Made by a program: the position numbers and the translations under genes. DNA of 64,000 bases from Elusimicrobiota bacterium (GTDB taxonomy: Bacteria; Elusimicrobiota; Elusimicrobia; UBA1565; JACRDR01): NCBI GenBank assembly GCA_016194745.1, contig JACQBA010000018.1, positions 62,001-126,000 on the forward strand, written 5' to 3'. Of this stretch, positions 1 through 8,925 are shown piece by piece. The notes beneath the pieces are model-generated. The model was not told where the DNA came from and searched no databases. It saw only the letters and a list, made by a program, of their open reading frames with translations. Every line of letters starts with the position of its first letter. Position 1 is the stretch's first letter.

Positions 1-322
1 GGCTGAAGATAGGGCCCGGCTTGAACTCGAAGGAATGATCGGTCGCATTGAGGATCGAGAGGCCGAGGATGTCCGAGGGCAGCAGGTCGTTCGTGAACTG
101 GATGCGGCGAAACGACGCGTCGACGGACCGCGCCAGAGCCTGGGCCAGCAAGGTCTTGCCGATGCCGGGAACGTCCTCGATCAAGAGATGACCCCGGGAG
201 ATCAGGGTGACGACCGCCCAGATAGTCGCCTCCGGCTTGCCTAGGAATATCTTCTGGATGCCGTCGATGAGCGGCTTGAGGTCGGGCGCGTCTTTCGCGG
301 AGGATGCGGTTCTGGGCTGCAT
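1..322 (-). CDS. MoxR-family AAA+ ATPase, 5' part only (runs off the window)
   Basis: My own translation of the minus strand from ATG at 322 gives 107 codons that continue past base 1, so only the N-terminal third is present. It contains the MoxR-type Walker A region (EDVPGIGKT) followed by the conserved RIQFTNDLLPSDILG stretch that is diagnostic for MoxR ATPases. MoxR proteins are AAA+ chaperones that usually act with DUF58 and VWA proteins; partners here would lie outside the window. A second full-length MoxR is present at 26332-27321, so the genome has at least two. A good promoter lies just upstream (336-364). The ORF track misses this gene because it is open at the edge. Confidence 0.9.
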   Translation of the reverse strand, partial: MQPRTASSAKDAPDLKPLIDGIQKIFLGKPEATIWAVVTLISRGHLLIEDVPGIGKTLLAQALARSVDASFRRIQFTNDLLPSDILGLSILNATDHSFEFKPGPIFS

Positions 323-335
323 AGCGCTTACCTTA

Positions 336-364
336 AGTATGGGGTTCGGAGCCCGTTTTGTCAA
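336..364 (-). promoter_or_regulatory. sigma70-type promoter of the moxR fragment
   Basis: Read on the minus strand this is TTGACA (perfect -35, 359-364), a 17-bp spacer and CATACT (-10, 336-341). The predicted start lies about 7 nt downstream of the -10, leaving only some 6-8 nt before the ATG at 322. Confidence 0.65.
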
Positions 365-439
365 CTTGGCAGGTCGCCGGATGAAATCCGGAAGATCTCC
401 GCATGCGAGCTACGTCTTTATCGCCTACCCTGCTCGAGG

Positions 440-1858
440 ATGATGAGAATCCTGGTCGCCGCCTCATTGCTGTCGATCGCCCAAGCGGATGCCCAAAACG
501 CGAGGTCGCGGGACTCGCGCCTTCAAGAGCGAGGGCGGCCCGTCGATCCCTGTTTCGGCCCGTCCTGCGGCCGTTCCCGCTGCGTGGCCCGCGAGGGCGA
601 GCGCCTTCGGGACGGATGCCCCGAGCCGGAGCCGGAACAAGCTCCTCAGCCGCGGCCGCAGGCTCCGCCGGCCGGCCGACCGCCGGACCAGCGGCAGAAC
701 CGGGGTTGCGAGCCCGGCTCGTCGCCTGCGGGAGTGCCTTGCGTTCCGCTCGGCAGGGCAGTCGATGAGCGCACATGGGTGCGTACGCTGCAGGGACCTG
801 GGCGGCGCCGCGCGGTCGCCGACGGGCTGCGAGGAGTCATCCAGCCTACTCCCCCGGAGATCCGCGCGCGGCACGCTGCCGTCTTCGGCACGAATGACGT
901 CACCGGAGCGTTCTATGAACGTCTGCTTCGCTGGAACGAACGACTTCGCGGCATTCCCGCGGCGGAGGGCGACGTACGGACGCTGCCGGCCGGCGAGGTT
1001 CCGGATTCGTGGCGCTCGCGGACCTACGTCTTGTTCCCCGGCGTCTCGCTGCGCGCGGAGAGGGAATCCTTTCAATCCATGAACGCAAACCTGCAGGCGA
1101 ACGGCATGAAGGCCCGCTTCGTCAACGGCGGGCCGAGGCATTCGGAGTACGCCGGCAGCGTGCCCTCGATCGACGCCGCGCTGTCCGACGCCGAAAGGGA
1201 CGGACGGCCGACGGTCGTCATCGCGCACAGCAAGGGCGCGGTGAACGTCCTTGACCGGATGATCGAGCGGCCGGATCTTTTCAAGAACGTGGAGCGCATC
1301 GTGGTCATGAACGCGCCCTACCGCGGCTCGGTCGTCGCCGATCAAGCGATCAAGCAGGGGGTCTGGGCTAAGATCCTCGAGGCGACCTCTAAGAACCCCA
1401 ACCTGGGATTGATCTTTTGGGCCGGCTCGGCGGAGCATGGCGTGCCGCTTCCCCCCTCCGGCGAGGCGTTACGGCAGTTGGGCACACAGTCGAGGGAAGG
1501 GCGTTCGGGTATCGGGTGGCCGCAGAACCTAGAGATCATGTCCGTCGCCACGAGGATAGATCCGAAGTCCCCGTACATCGGGGAAGTCTCACGCTACAAC
1601 GCCGCTTCGGTCGAGGATCAGACCGACGGATTGGTGGCGCAGGAGTCTCAGGTCCTGGGCCATTGCTCGGTCGAATTAGACGGCGCCACCCACAGCGATC
1701 TCGCTCTGAGTCAAAAGAACCGCCGCTTGACCGAATACGGACGGGAGAGCATCACGCGCTACGCCCGCAACGCCGTCACGCCGGCCGCCGCCTTTGCCTT
1801 CACGATCGTCGATTGGATGCACGCGCCTTCGGTCCCGTGCAGGCTCCGAAGGCGCTAG
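440..1858 (+). CDS. secreted lipase/esterase-like alpha/beta hydrolase
   Basis: The 472-aa product starts with a short signal-like segment (MMRILVAASLLSIAQADAQ), then a Pro/Arg-rich low-complexity linker to about residue 125, then a hydrolase-like domain. The segment VVIAHSKGAVN around Ser264 fits the nucleophile elbow of PGAP1-like/lipase folds (AHSKG instead of GxSxG). Later DQTDGLV and DGATHSDLA segments could supply the acidic residue and His of a triad. A membrane- or envelope-directed lipase or esterase role is inferred; the substrate is unknown. It stands alone and converges on the next gene with a 6-bp gap. The linker makes the exact mature start uncertain. Confidence 0.6.
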   Translation: MMRILVAASLLSIAQADAQNARSRDSRLQERGRPVDPCFGPSCGRSRCVAREGERLRDGCPEPEPEQAPQPRPQAPPAGRPPDQRQNRGCEPGSSPAGVPCVPLGRAVDERTWVRTLQGPGRRRAVADGLRGVIQPTPPEIRARHAAVFGTNDVTGAFYERLLRWNERLRGIPAAEGDVRTLPAGEVPDSWRSRTYVLFPGVSLRAERESFQSMNANLQANGMKARFVNGGPRHSEYAGSVPSIDAALSDAERDGRPTVVIAHSKGAVNVLDRMIERPDLFKNVERIVVMNAPYRGSVVADQAIKQGVWAKILEATSKNPNLGLIFWAGSAEHGVPLPPSGEALRQLGTQSREGRSGIGWPQNLEIMSVATRIDPKSPYIGEVSRYNAASVEDQTDGLVAQESQVLGHCSVELDGATHSDLALSQKNRRLTEYGRESITRYARNAVTPAAAFAFTIVDWMHAPSVPCRLRRR

Positions 1859-1864
1859 GCGGCG

Positions 1865-2326
1865 TTATTGTGCCGTTTCCCGGCGGCCGGGCGCCGGCTG
1901 CTGGGAGATCGCCAGGCCGAAGACCTCGCCCGTGCCGTGAAATTCCTTATCGATCTCTACGCGGATATCGTTGACCTGATCGGCCGTGATCAGGCGGGAC
2001 AAGCGGGCGAACCCGTTGATCGCCGCCATCATCTGCTCGGTCGGATCGAGGTGCTGCGCGTGGGCGATGTCGCTTACGGCGTGCAGCAGGAGGACCGCGG
2101 CTTTCGCCAGGTTCTGCTCCGCCAAGATGAGGCTCTGCATCGCGCCGTAGGTCGTGTCGGAGACGATCCTGGCCGCGTCTTGGGGCTGCGCCTTCAAGGC
2201 AACCGTGAGGGTCTGCTTGACGATCTCCGCTGCCGCGTCGTAGGCGGTCTCTGAAGTCTTGAGGCGGGCTACGACGAGTTCCTTCGTCAGTTGGCTGGTC
2301 TTGAACTCTAGATCTTCCATACTCAT
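1865..2326 (-). CDS. small helical protein of unknown function
   Basis: 153 aa, no signal peptide and no membrane segment; predominantly helical and Ala/Leu/Gln-rich with heptad-like stretches. I do not recognise a family. The start may be either ATG in MSM (2326 or 2320). It converges on the lipase-like gene with a 6-bp gap and lies just downstream of tRNA-Cys on the same strand, so it might share readthrough from the tRNA promoter. The ORF is credible because it is the only long frame here without the Arg/Pro bias of the shadow frames. Confidence 0.6.
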   Translation of the reverse strand: MSMEDLEFKTSQLTKELVVARLKTSETAYDAAAEIVKQTLTVALKAQPQDAARIVSDTTYGAMQSLILAEQNLAKAAVLLLHAVSDIAHAQHLDPTEQMMAAINGFARLSRLITADQVNDIRVEIDKEFHGTGEVFGLAISQQPAPGRRETAQ

Positions 2327-2419
2327 AGAGTACGAAAACTTATGTGTCAGAGCAAGGCATCAAAAGTCAGATTATGTCAGACTCGGAGAGGGCCTCGACG
2401 AAGAATAGGAGGGCAAGGG

Positions 2420-2493
2420 AGGTGCGGGCGGGATTCGAACCCGCGAATAACGGTTTTGCAGACCGTCGCCTTGGACCACTTGGCTACCGCACC
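2420..2493 (-). tRNA. tRNA-Cys (anticodon GCA)
   Basis: The minus strand folds as a cloverleaf: acceptor GGTGCGG paired with CCGCACC, anticodon stem-loop GACGG-TCTGCAAAA-CCGTT with GCA in the anticodon position, and a T arm GCGGG-TTCGAAT-CCCGC. The discriminator is U73, as expected for cysteine tRNA. CCA is not encoded (the genome continues CCC). Confidence 0.95.
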
Positions 2494-2507
2494 GTTGGAG
2501 AGGACTC

Positions 2508-2536
2508 ATCCTATCATTTTCACCCCGCACCCGCAA
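2508..2536 (-). promoter_or_regulatory. promoter of tRNA-Cys
   Basis: On the minus strand: TTGCGG (-35, 2531-2536), 17-bp spacer, TAGGAT (-10, 2508-2513), ending 14 bp before the tRNA 5' end. Its position fits a tRNA promoter. Confidence 0.55.
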
Positions 2537-2704
2537 TCCGGCCGGCGGGCGGATCGAAAGAACCGTGATCTTTCGCGAATCCTTCGGCCCGCGGACGCCT
2601 AGGCCCATTTTTCCCTTCCGAGAGGCCGTCCGGCCCACGAGGTTATCATGCCGGTCTTGGTACGATGGGATCAGCCGCAGCCGCAATTTTGGAGGGAACC
2701 TCTC

Positions 2705-5700
2705 ATGCCGCGCAATATCCTACGCGCCGTCGCCGTGCTCGCCGCAGCCGCGTTGATCCTGACCTGCCCCGGATTGGGCGCTTACAGCGCCTCGGCGCAG
2801 GCCTTCTCGAGGACCACGGGCGTCGGATCGGTCGAGCTCGGGGTGCGCCCCGTTTCGGCGGTCGGCGGATGGGGCGGTCTGGCGCCTGGCTCGGCGCTTT
2901 CCGGAGGGCTCGGGCTGGACCTGGGAGGCACTCTCGCCGCGGCGCCTTCGATCGGACTCGCGGCCGGCGCTCTTCGCTTGGGGTCCGACCTTCAGGCGGC
3001 GACGGGTCTAAGGGCCGGGTCTCTCTCCATTTCAGGCATCGCTCAGGGAGCCTCCCTGTCTGCGCCGCGGCGATCCGAAGCCTTGACGGACTCCCCCTCC
3101 GTATTCCAAGCCATGTCGGGAGACGTCCGACAGCTTTCGGCGGGCGTGCGCGACGTGCTCGAGTCTCCGCGCGCCGCGCCGGGCGCGCCTCTTTCGTCCG
3201 CGTACGGTTCCGCGTTCGCCCTGCAGTCGGCGGTGACGTCCGAGCGCCTAGGAGCCCGAGGCTCTATTGAGGTAGGAGATGCCTACGGCATCGCCGGCAA
3301 CCGGTATTGGGCGAGTCCCGCGGGCGCGGGCGTCGCCGCCGCCGTCCAGTCGGGCTACACGGGCGAAGCGAGACCCGCCGTCCCCCTTCCGCAGCCTCCG
3401 AGCCCCGAGGCGCCGGTCTCCCGGAGCTCTCTATTGTCGCTCGTCCCTCGCATCGCCGCCGTCGTGGTCTTCCTCACTCCTTTATATCTGATCGCCCTGC
3501 CGCTGCTGCAGGCGGGCGGGACGCTCGCCTTCGTCGCGGGAGCCGCGGTCGCGGCCTCCAGCGCGGCCAATGCCCTCATGCCGTGGATGGGCAAATGGAC
3601 TCCTGCCGCGATCCGAACGCTCCCCGGCGCGGTGCTCATGGGTCTCGGCATCGTGACGGCCGCGGCGGCCGCGTTCGTCCCGTTCTCTTGGACCGCCGTG
3701 GCGGCGCACGCGGGCGCGGCGGCGTTCACGACGCTGAGCGGCTGGAGCCTGTACGACGTCGCTCGGGAAGGGCGGGATAGGCCGCGGGATAGTAAGGAGA
3801 TACTGACGACCTTCGTCGGCGCGGCGGGCGCGGTCGCCGGCGCGGGCTTGGCGCTGCAGGCGGCTCTGGGCGGCGCGGCGCTGTCGCTGCCTCTGGTCGC
3901 GGCGTTCCCGATCGCGCTGGCCTTGCTCGCGGGTACCTCCGGCGCCAATTGGGCCGGCGCCGGGGCGCGGACGATGGCGGAGGCGGCCATCAAGGGCGTC
4001 GCCGGCGTCGCGGCGGTGTTCACGTCCATCGACTACGACACGCTTCGGCGGCGACGGCTGGACGCCTTTCGCGACGCGGCGCTTACAGCCGACGCGTGGA
4101 ACGCGGTCTGGCTCAGCCTGCGATACGTCCCCGTGCGCATCGCCGGGACGATCCAGACCGCGGCGAGCGCCGTCGTCGGCGCGTGGACGGCCGCCTTCCA
4201 GGCTCCGGTGTTCTTCCTATGGGGAGCCGCCCACCAGATCTCCCCGGAATCCGGGGCGACGCGCTTCCTCGCCCGCTGGGCGCGCTTCTCGTTCTCCGCC
4301 GTCCAAGGGTCGAAAGCGTCGGTGTTCGACGACATGCAGCGTCCTTGGATCGAGTGGGCCAATTCGGAGCGGCCTCTCAAGAGCCTCGCCGGCGCGGCGG
4401 CGATCCGCGTGATGCAGTTCTCGTGGGCGATGTATGCCGTCGTGCTCGCCCCGATCACCGTATTCACCGGGTTTTTCCGCGCGTTCGCAGGCGCGGGCGA
4501 GCGCTATGACGCGGCCCGCCATTCTCCGGCGAGCCTGGAGTCTCCGGAGCCGCGCTACACGGCGCGGCCCGTGAGCGCGCGAGAGCCCGCGTCTTACTCC
4601 GTTTACAAGGGACTCGCCTTCGCGGTCGCGATGCTGCCGGCGGTCTTCTTCGCCTGGCCAGTCTTCGTCGCGAGCGTCGCGACGGCGGGCGGGACAATCA
4701 CCTGGGCGGCGCTGGCGTATCCGTATCTGGCGATCCTGATCGGGATCATGCCGCTCATGCCCGGCGTCAAGGATCAGAGTTCCTTCTCGCGCTTCATGCG
4801 GCGGGCGCCCGGCTTGGCCCTCGCGCTCACCGGGGCCGTCATGGCGGCGACGGGATTCGGGGCCGCGTTGGGCGGCCTCGCGATTCTCGGCGGACTTGCC
4901 GCGGCGCGCTACGCGGGCCGGCTCAACGACGGGGACGTGAAGGAGCCGCCCACGGCCGTCGGCCGGGCGCTGCGCTGGGTCTCGGACGTCGGCGTCGTCC
5001 CTTCGGCGATCGTGCTGACCTCCGCGCTCGGCGCGGCGCTCGTCGGCGCCACCGGGACCGCGGCGGCGATCCTCGGCTACGCCGCCATCGCGACGGCGCC
5101 CTTCGCCGCCGCGCACGCGCCGATGTTCCTCCTGAACGGGGCGAAGTCCCTCGGCGCCGGAATCTCCTACAGCGTGCGGGGCATACACCGCGTGCTGAAC
5201 TTCTGGCAGAAGGAGACGGCCTTCGATCGAAACCTTGACGCGGGCCGGGAGCATTGGCTCAAGAAGAGCCGCATGAACGGCTCTTGGCTGTGGGTCGGCT
5301 GGACGCCCATGCAAGCCGTCAAGCTCATCGAGTGGGTCGCCGCCATCGCCGCAGCCCTCGCGATGTTCGACGCGCTCTCGCTTCTTAGCCTCGCCGGCAT
5401 CGACCTGGCGGCGGCGGTTCTGCCGATCGTCAACGCGATCCCTTACGGCGCGCAGCTCGCCGGCGGTCTAGGGACGGTGCTGTCGTCCTCCGCGTTCCAG
5501 ATCAGCGTCGCGGGCTTCCTCGTCACCACGCTGGGCCTGCGCGCGGCGAGCTTGTTCCTGTGGGGCGCGGCCTACGAGCTGGCTCCCAAGAGCCGCGTGA
5601 CGCGCTTCTTGGCGGGGTTCACGCGCTCGCTCTTGGAGCAGAGCGAAGGCTCCAAGAAAGGGAGCTTCGACTCGACGGTTTCGAGCTTCGGCGAGATGAT

Positions 5701-5932
5701 GAACCGGAGTTCCGCGGCGACCGGCGCACCGACCCTCGGCGCAAGGGTCGGGTTCTACGGAGCGCGGATGATGCAGTCCGTCTGGCTCCCGCGCATGGTG
5801 ATCATGCTGCCTATTAACATGGTCAAGGCGCTCATCGACGGGATCGCCAACGCCACTGAGGCGCGCGAACCGAACGCGGACGCGGCAAAGGACGATCCGA
5901 TGCTGGTGCTGTCTCGGGCGGGCGGAAGTTAG
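2705..5932 (+). CDS. large polytopic membrane protein with internal repeats
   Basis: 1075 aa from the ATG at 2705, chosen over the track start (2648) because GGAGGGA lies 8 nt upstream and the product then begins with a good signal sequence (MPRNILRAVAVLAAAALIL...). Residues to about 230 are Gly/Ala/Ser-rich and probably exported. The rest has many hydrophobic Ala-rich segments alternating with charged loops. At least two clear copies of a motif FLWGAA-x6-8-TRFLA-x-GSK-x3-FD occur (DNA about 4211-4335 and 5551-5675), with a weaker copy near 5122-5220. I know of no named family; a transport or envelope-scaffold role is only a guess. The stop overlaps the stop of the convergent next gene. Confidence 0.65.
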   Translation: MPRNILRAVAVLAAAALILTCPGLGAYSASAQAFSRTTGVGSVELGVRPVSAVGGWGGLAPGSALSGGLGLDLGGTLAAAPSIGLAAGALRLGSDLQAATGLRAGSLSISGIAQGASLSAPRRSEALTDSPSVFQAMSGDVRQLSAGVRDVLESPRAAPGAPLSSAYGSAFALQSAVTSERLGARGSIEVGDAYGIAGNRYWASPAGAGVAAAVQSGYTGEARPAVPLPQPPSPEAPVSRSSLLSLVPRIAAVVVFLTPLYLIALPLLQAGGTLAFVAGAAVAASSAANALMPWMGKWTPAAIRTLPGAVLMGLGIVTAAAAAFVPFSWTAVAAHAGAAAFTTLSGWSLYDVAREGRDRPRDSKEILTTFVGAAGAVAGAGLALQAALGGAALSLPLVAAFPIALALLAGTSGANWAGAGARTMAEAAIKGVAGVAAVFTSIDYDTLRRRRLDAFRDAALTADAWNAVWLSLRYVPVRIAGTIQTAASAVVGAWTAAFQAPVFFLWGAAHQISPESGATRFLARWARFSFSAVQGSKASVFDDMQRPWIEWANSERPLKSLAGAAAIRVMQFSWAMYAVVLAPITVFTGFFRAFAGAGERYDAARHSPASLESPEPRYTARPVSAREPASYSVYKGLAFAVAMLPAVFFAWPVFVASVATAGGTITWAALAYPYLAILIGIMPLMPGVKDQSSFSRFMRRAPGLALALTGAVMAATGFGAALGGLAILGGLAAARYAGRLNDGDVKEPPTAVGRALRWVSDVGVVPSAIVLTSALGAALVGATGTAAAILGYAAIATAPFAAAHAPMFLLNGAKSLGAGISYSVRGIHRVLNFWQKETAFDRNLDAGREHWLKKSRMNGSWLWVGWTPMQAVKLIEWVAAIAAALAMFDALSLLSLAGIDLAAAVLPIVNAIPYGAQLAGGLGTVLSSSAFQISVAGFLVTTLGLRAASLFLWGAAYELAPKSRVTRFLAGFTRSLLEQSEGSKKGSFDSTVSSFGEMMNRSSAATGAPTLGARVGFYGARMMQSVWLPRMVIMLPINMVKALIDGIANATEAREPNADAAKDDPMLVLSRAGGS

Positions 5933-6501
5933 CGGCAGCCGACGGCGTCCGGGTAGTCCTGGCAGAGGCCGGTCACAAAGTCGTCCCAGATCGGGTCGTT
6001 TTGCGAGACTTGGGGCTTCTTTCTTGCGGCGGCCGACGGCGGCTTAGGCCCGCCTAGGGACGCAAGCTGGATCTGCTTGCCGTTTCCATTTCGTCCGCGA
6101 TCGTTCGCGGCGCGATCGCGGTCGGCATCGAACTCGGGGCGCCGGACCGCGACGTCCCCCACTTGGCCGATCTTCAAGCGAAGCTCCGCGAATTTCTCCG
6201 GCCGCAGGACTTGCTCCAGTAATTTCAGATCCCGCGACATCTGAGGCGTCTGCCTGATCCTGTCTGCGCTCGCCAAGGAGGCGTACAGCGTCGATAGCGT
6301 GGGGAGCTGCCGGTAGGCGCTCGGAAGGCGGCCGGGGTTGTTTCGGAGCTCCCGGGCGAGGGCGAGAACGGTGCTCTGGTTGAGCATCGCGGTGTTGATA
6401 TTCTGGCTGTTCAAATAGGCGGTCTCCTCATCGGAGAGACCGGTGACATCCGCGTTCGCGATGGAGGCCGACAGGAGCAGTAAACCAAGCAAAAATCGCA
6501 T
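5929..6501 (-). CDS. small secreted protein of unknown function
   Basis: 190 aa when started at the ATG at 6501, which gives a clear signal peptide (MRFLLGLLLLSASIANA) and a GAGGA Shine-Dalgarno sequence; the track start at 6540 lies upstream of the -10 box. The mature part is helical with a charged Asp/Arg/Asn stretch and two Cys in the last 12 residues. No family recognised. It shares the bases TTAG with the stop of the convergent membrane-protein gene. It is divergent from the kinase gene, with back-to-back -35 boxes. Confidence 0.65.
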   Translation of the reverse strand: MRFLLGLLLLSASIANADVTGLSDEETAYLNSQNINTAMLNQSTVLALARELRNNPGRLPSAYRQLPTLSTLYASLASADRIRQTPQMSRDLKLLEQVLRPEKFAELRLKIGQVGDVAVRRPEFDADRDRAANDRGRNGNGKQIQLASLGGPKPPSAAARKKPQVSQNDPIWDDFVTGLCQDYPDAVGCR

Positions 6502-6516
6502 GTTTTCCTCGAGAAA

Positions 6517-6545
6517 AGTATAACAGGGGTCCCTTGACATTTCAA
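6517..6545 (-). promoter_or_regulatory. promoter of the small secreted protein
   Basis: Minus strand TTGAAA (-35, 6540-6545), 17-bp spacer, TATACT (-10, 6517-6522); about 8-9 nt predicted leader containing GAGGA before the ATG at 6501. Confidence 0.75.
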
Positions 6546-6562
6546 GGCCGGGTGTCTACACT
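6534..6562 (+). promoter_or_regulatory. promoter of the TPR/kinase gene
   Basis: TTGACA (-35, 6534-6539), 17-bp spacer, TACACT (-10, 6557-6562). Its -35 directly abuts the -35 of the divergent promoter, so the two polymerase sites overlap. The predicted leader to the ATG at 6590 is about 20 nt and carries no obvious Shine-Dalgarno sequence. Confidence 0.75.
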
Positions 6563-6589
6563 TCGGTTACCCCCCATCTGCGCAGATCC

Positions 6590-8914
6590 ATGCGAAAACG
6601 CGATTTTTTGCGGGCCGGGCTCATCGCTCTCGCGACGTTCTCCGCTTATCCGGCATTTGCCGACAGAAGCTCCCCGGTAGTTCCGCGGGACGAACGTCCT
6701 TCGGCTCCTGCCGTGGACACTCGTCGCGACGATTTCCTGAAGCAGTTGGGACAGTTCAGCAACGATCCGGACGTGATGGCGTTCGGCCCGGTGCTCTACG
6801 ACAGGTTCGGCCGAAGACCTGACATTAGCATTCCCGAGCTCCGCGATTTCATCCGGAACTACGCCAAGACCCATCCGATGAGCGGAGACGACGTGCGGGC
6901 GATCTATCGTTTTCTTAGGAGCGAGCACGGGCTTGAGGCTCTCAATCCGAACATCCGGCGCGACGAGCACGGCTTCTGGCGCGACTTGAAGGACGTGTTC
7001 AACCGCGTCCCGGACTATCACGCCAATCTCGGAAAGGGCTATGCCCAAAACGGCGACTGGGCGGCCGCGGGCCTCTCCTACAACCGGGCCATCGAGTTGG
7101 GCCAGAGGACTCCCGAAACGCTGAACGGCCGCGGCTTGGCCGCGGAGCGCCTGAAGGACTTCGAGCTCGCGCACAAGGACGCGGGCGCGGCGCTGGCCCT
7201 CGATCCCAACAATCAGACCGCGCTGGCCCTCTACAAGCTCACCGAGGCGCGTCCATCCCAATTCAACCTGCTCGGACAGGCCGCGGCGCCGAAGCGCGAC
7301 GATCACGAGGCCGCGCGGCCCAAGCAGTCTCCCGTCGACGCCGCGGCGTTCGCCCAGGCGGCGAGCCGGCCCAATCCGTCCGATCCGCTGCGCGAGTCCG
7401 TCGATTGGGCCCGCCGCTCCGGCGCGGCGCTCCAAGTGGGCGACCTCGCCTCCGCGCGCTCCGCCGCGGACCGGTCGATCGCGCTCAATCCGAACAACGC
7501 TCAGGCCCTCAACTACCGCGCCACGGCCAACCTCCGGGACGGGAAATATGCGGCCTCGGTGGGCGACGCGAGCAGTGCTCTTGCGATCCATTCGACGAGC
7601 ATTCCGGCCCTCAATACCCGTTCTCGCGCCTACAGTCGGCTCGGGCAGTACAACGAGGCGCTCCTCGACGCGACCAACGCCGTTCAGTACATGCCGAACG
7701 AGGCGATTAGCCATTACAACCGCGCTTTCGCGCTGGGCGGCCTCGGCGACCGCAAGGGGATGCTCGCGGAGTTGGCGGAGGCCGCTCGGCTCAATCCCGC
7801 ATTCGAGAGCGCGTACCGTCAGGCGCTGCAGCTTCCCGATTCGAAGGACATGACGCTCCTGTTCAGCGACGACCGAATCAGCAGGCCCGACGCGGAGCCT
7901 TCCCGACGAGGGTCCTCGCGCAACCGCTATCTGACGCTGATCCTATCGAGCCTGGTCGGCGGGTTCATGCTCGCCGCGGGCATCTTGAGCCTGGCATCCT
8001 CGGAGCGGCGCAGCCGCATCAGCCAGATCTTCGCCGGGCGCCGGGACGAAACGAAAAGCGGGGCCGCGACCGGCAAGCGGTCTCGGAGCCGCTCCGGCGG
8101 CTTCTGGGAGCGCTACTCGATGATCCGGCCCATCGGCAGCGGCGGCATGGGCGTCGTCTACGAAGGCAAGGACAACGGGCTCGACCGCAAAGTCGCGATC
8201 AAAAAGATGCGCGGGGAAGTGAAAAGCGATCCCAAGAGCTTGGAGCGGTTCTTGAAGGAAGCGCGCACGGTCGCGTCCCTGCATCATCCAAACATCGTCG
8301 AGATCCACTCCATCGAGGAGGCCGAAGACGTCTTCCTCGTCTTCGAATTCGTCGAGGGAGAGACCCTTCGGGAGCTCATGCAGGCGGACAAGCCCATGAG
8401 CCTCGAGGCAGCCGCCCGCATTTTCCGCGACGTCTGCGGCGCGCTCGAATACGCGCACAAGAAGGGCATCATCCACCGCGACCTGACGCCCTCCAATATC
8501 ATGATCACGGACGACGGCCGCGCCAAGGTGATGGACTTCGGGGTCGCCCGGGCGATGAAGGACGCGGTGAGCCGGCTCTCCCAGACCGGCACCGCGTGCG
8601 GCACGCCGCCGTACATGGCGCCCGAGCAGGAGCACGGGCAAGCCTTCCCGCAGTCGGACATCTTCTCGCTGGGAGTATGTCTGTATCACACGCTCACCGG
8701 GAAACTACCGTTCGAGGGGACGCCGTCTGCCGCGCTGCTCAAGAAGATGGAAGGCAAGTACGTGCCCCCGAGCCTGCTTAGCTCCGAGCTTCCCAACAAG
8801 ATCGACGCGTTCTTCGCCAAGGTCCTGGCGCCGGATCCGGAGGAGCGGATGAAGACCCCGGCGGAGTTCAAGCGCGAGCTCGACGCGCTGCTGATTCCCG
8901 AAACGACCGGCTGA
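6590..8914 (+). CDS. membrane Ser/Thr protein kinase with exported TPR sensor
   Basis: 774 aa. Order: signal peptide (1-24), exported region with TPR-like repeats (about 130-425), one transmembrane helix (448-468), basic stop-transfer segment, then a Hanks-type kinase domain (about 505-770). The kinase has the Gly-rich loop GSGGMG, ATP-binding Lys538 (VAIKKM), catalytic loop HRDLTPSN (Asp631, Asn636) and DFG (Asp649). The usual Lys of HRDLKPxN is Thr633. The topology implies an exported TPR sensor and a C-terminal cytoplasmic kinase, opposite to the common PknB order. It is followed 11 bp later by a Lys-rich secreted protein. Target and signal are unknown. Confidence 0.9.
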   Translation: MRKRDFLRAGLIALATFSAYPAFADRSSPVVPRDERPSAPAVDTRRDDFLKQLGQFSNDPDVMAFGPVLYDRFGRRPDISIPELRDFIRNYAKTHPMSGDDVRAIYRFLRSEHGLEALNPNIRRDEHGFWRDLKDVFNRVPDYHANLGKGYAQNGDWAAAGLSYNRAIELGQRTPETLNGRGLAAERLKDFELAHKDAGAALALDPNNQTALALYKLTEARPSQFNLLGQAAAPKRDDHEAARPKQSPVDAAAFAQAASRPNPSDPLRESVDWARRSGAALQVGDLASARSAADRSIALNPNNAQALNYRATANLRDGKYAASVGDASSALAIHSTSIPALNTRSRAYSRLGQYNEALLDATNAVQYMPNEAISHYNRAFALGGLGDRKGMLAELAEAARLNPAFESAYRQALQLPDSKDMTLLFSDDRISRPDAEPSRRGSSRNRYLTLILSSLVGGFMLAAGILSLASSERRSRISQIFAGRRDETKSGAATGKRSRSRSGGFWERYSMIRPIGSGGMGVVYEGKDNGLDRKVAIKKMRGEVKSDPKSLERFLKEARTVASLHHPNIVEIHSIEEAEDVFLVFEFVEGETLRELMQADKPMSLEAAARIFRDVCGALEYAHKKGIIHRDLTPSNIMITDDGRAKVMDFGVARAMKDAVSRLSQTGTACGTPPYMAPEQEHGQAFPQSDIFSLGVCLYHTLTGKLPFEGTPSAALLKKMEGKYVPPSLLSSELPNKIDAFFAKVLAPDPEERMKTPAEFKRELDALLIPETTG

Positions 8915-8925
8915 GCGTTCTCCCC

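Noticed and set aside
464-1438. 324-aa ORF on the minus strand opposite the lipase-like gene
   Set aside because: Shadow frame of the GC-rich coding strand; Arg/Pro/Gly/His-rich with no domain, and it ignores the operon structure.
2342-2686. Short ORFs across the tRNA-Cys gene on both strands
   Set aside because: They read through the tRNA, as shown by the product fragment GFEPANNGFADRRL.
4217-5314. 365-aa minus-strand ORF inside the large membrane protein gene
   Set aside because: Arg/Gly-rich shadow; the plus-strand frame has a clear signal peptide, repeats and membrane segments.
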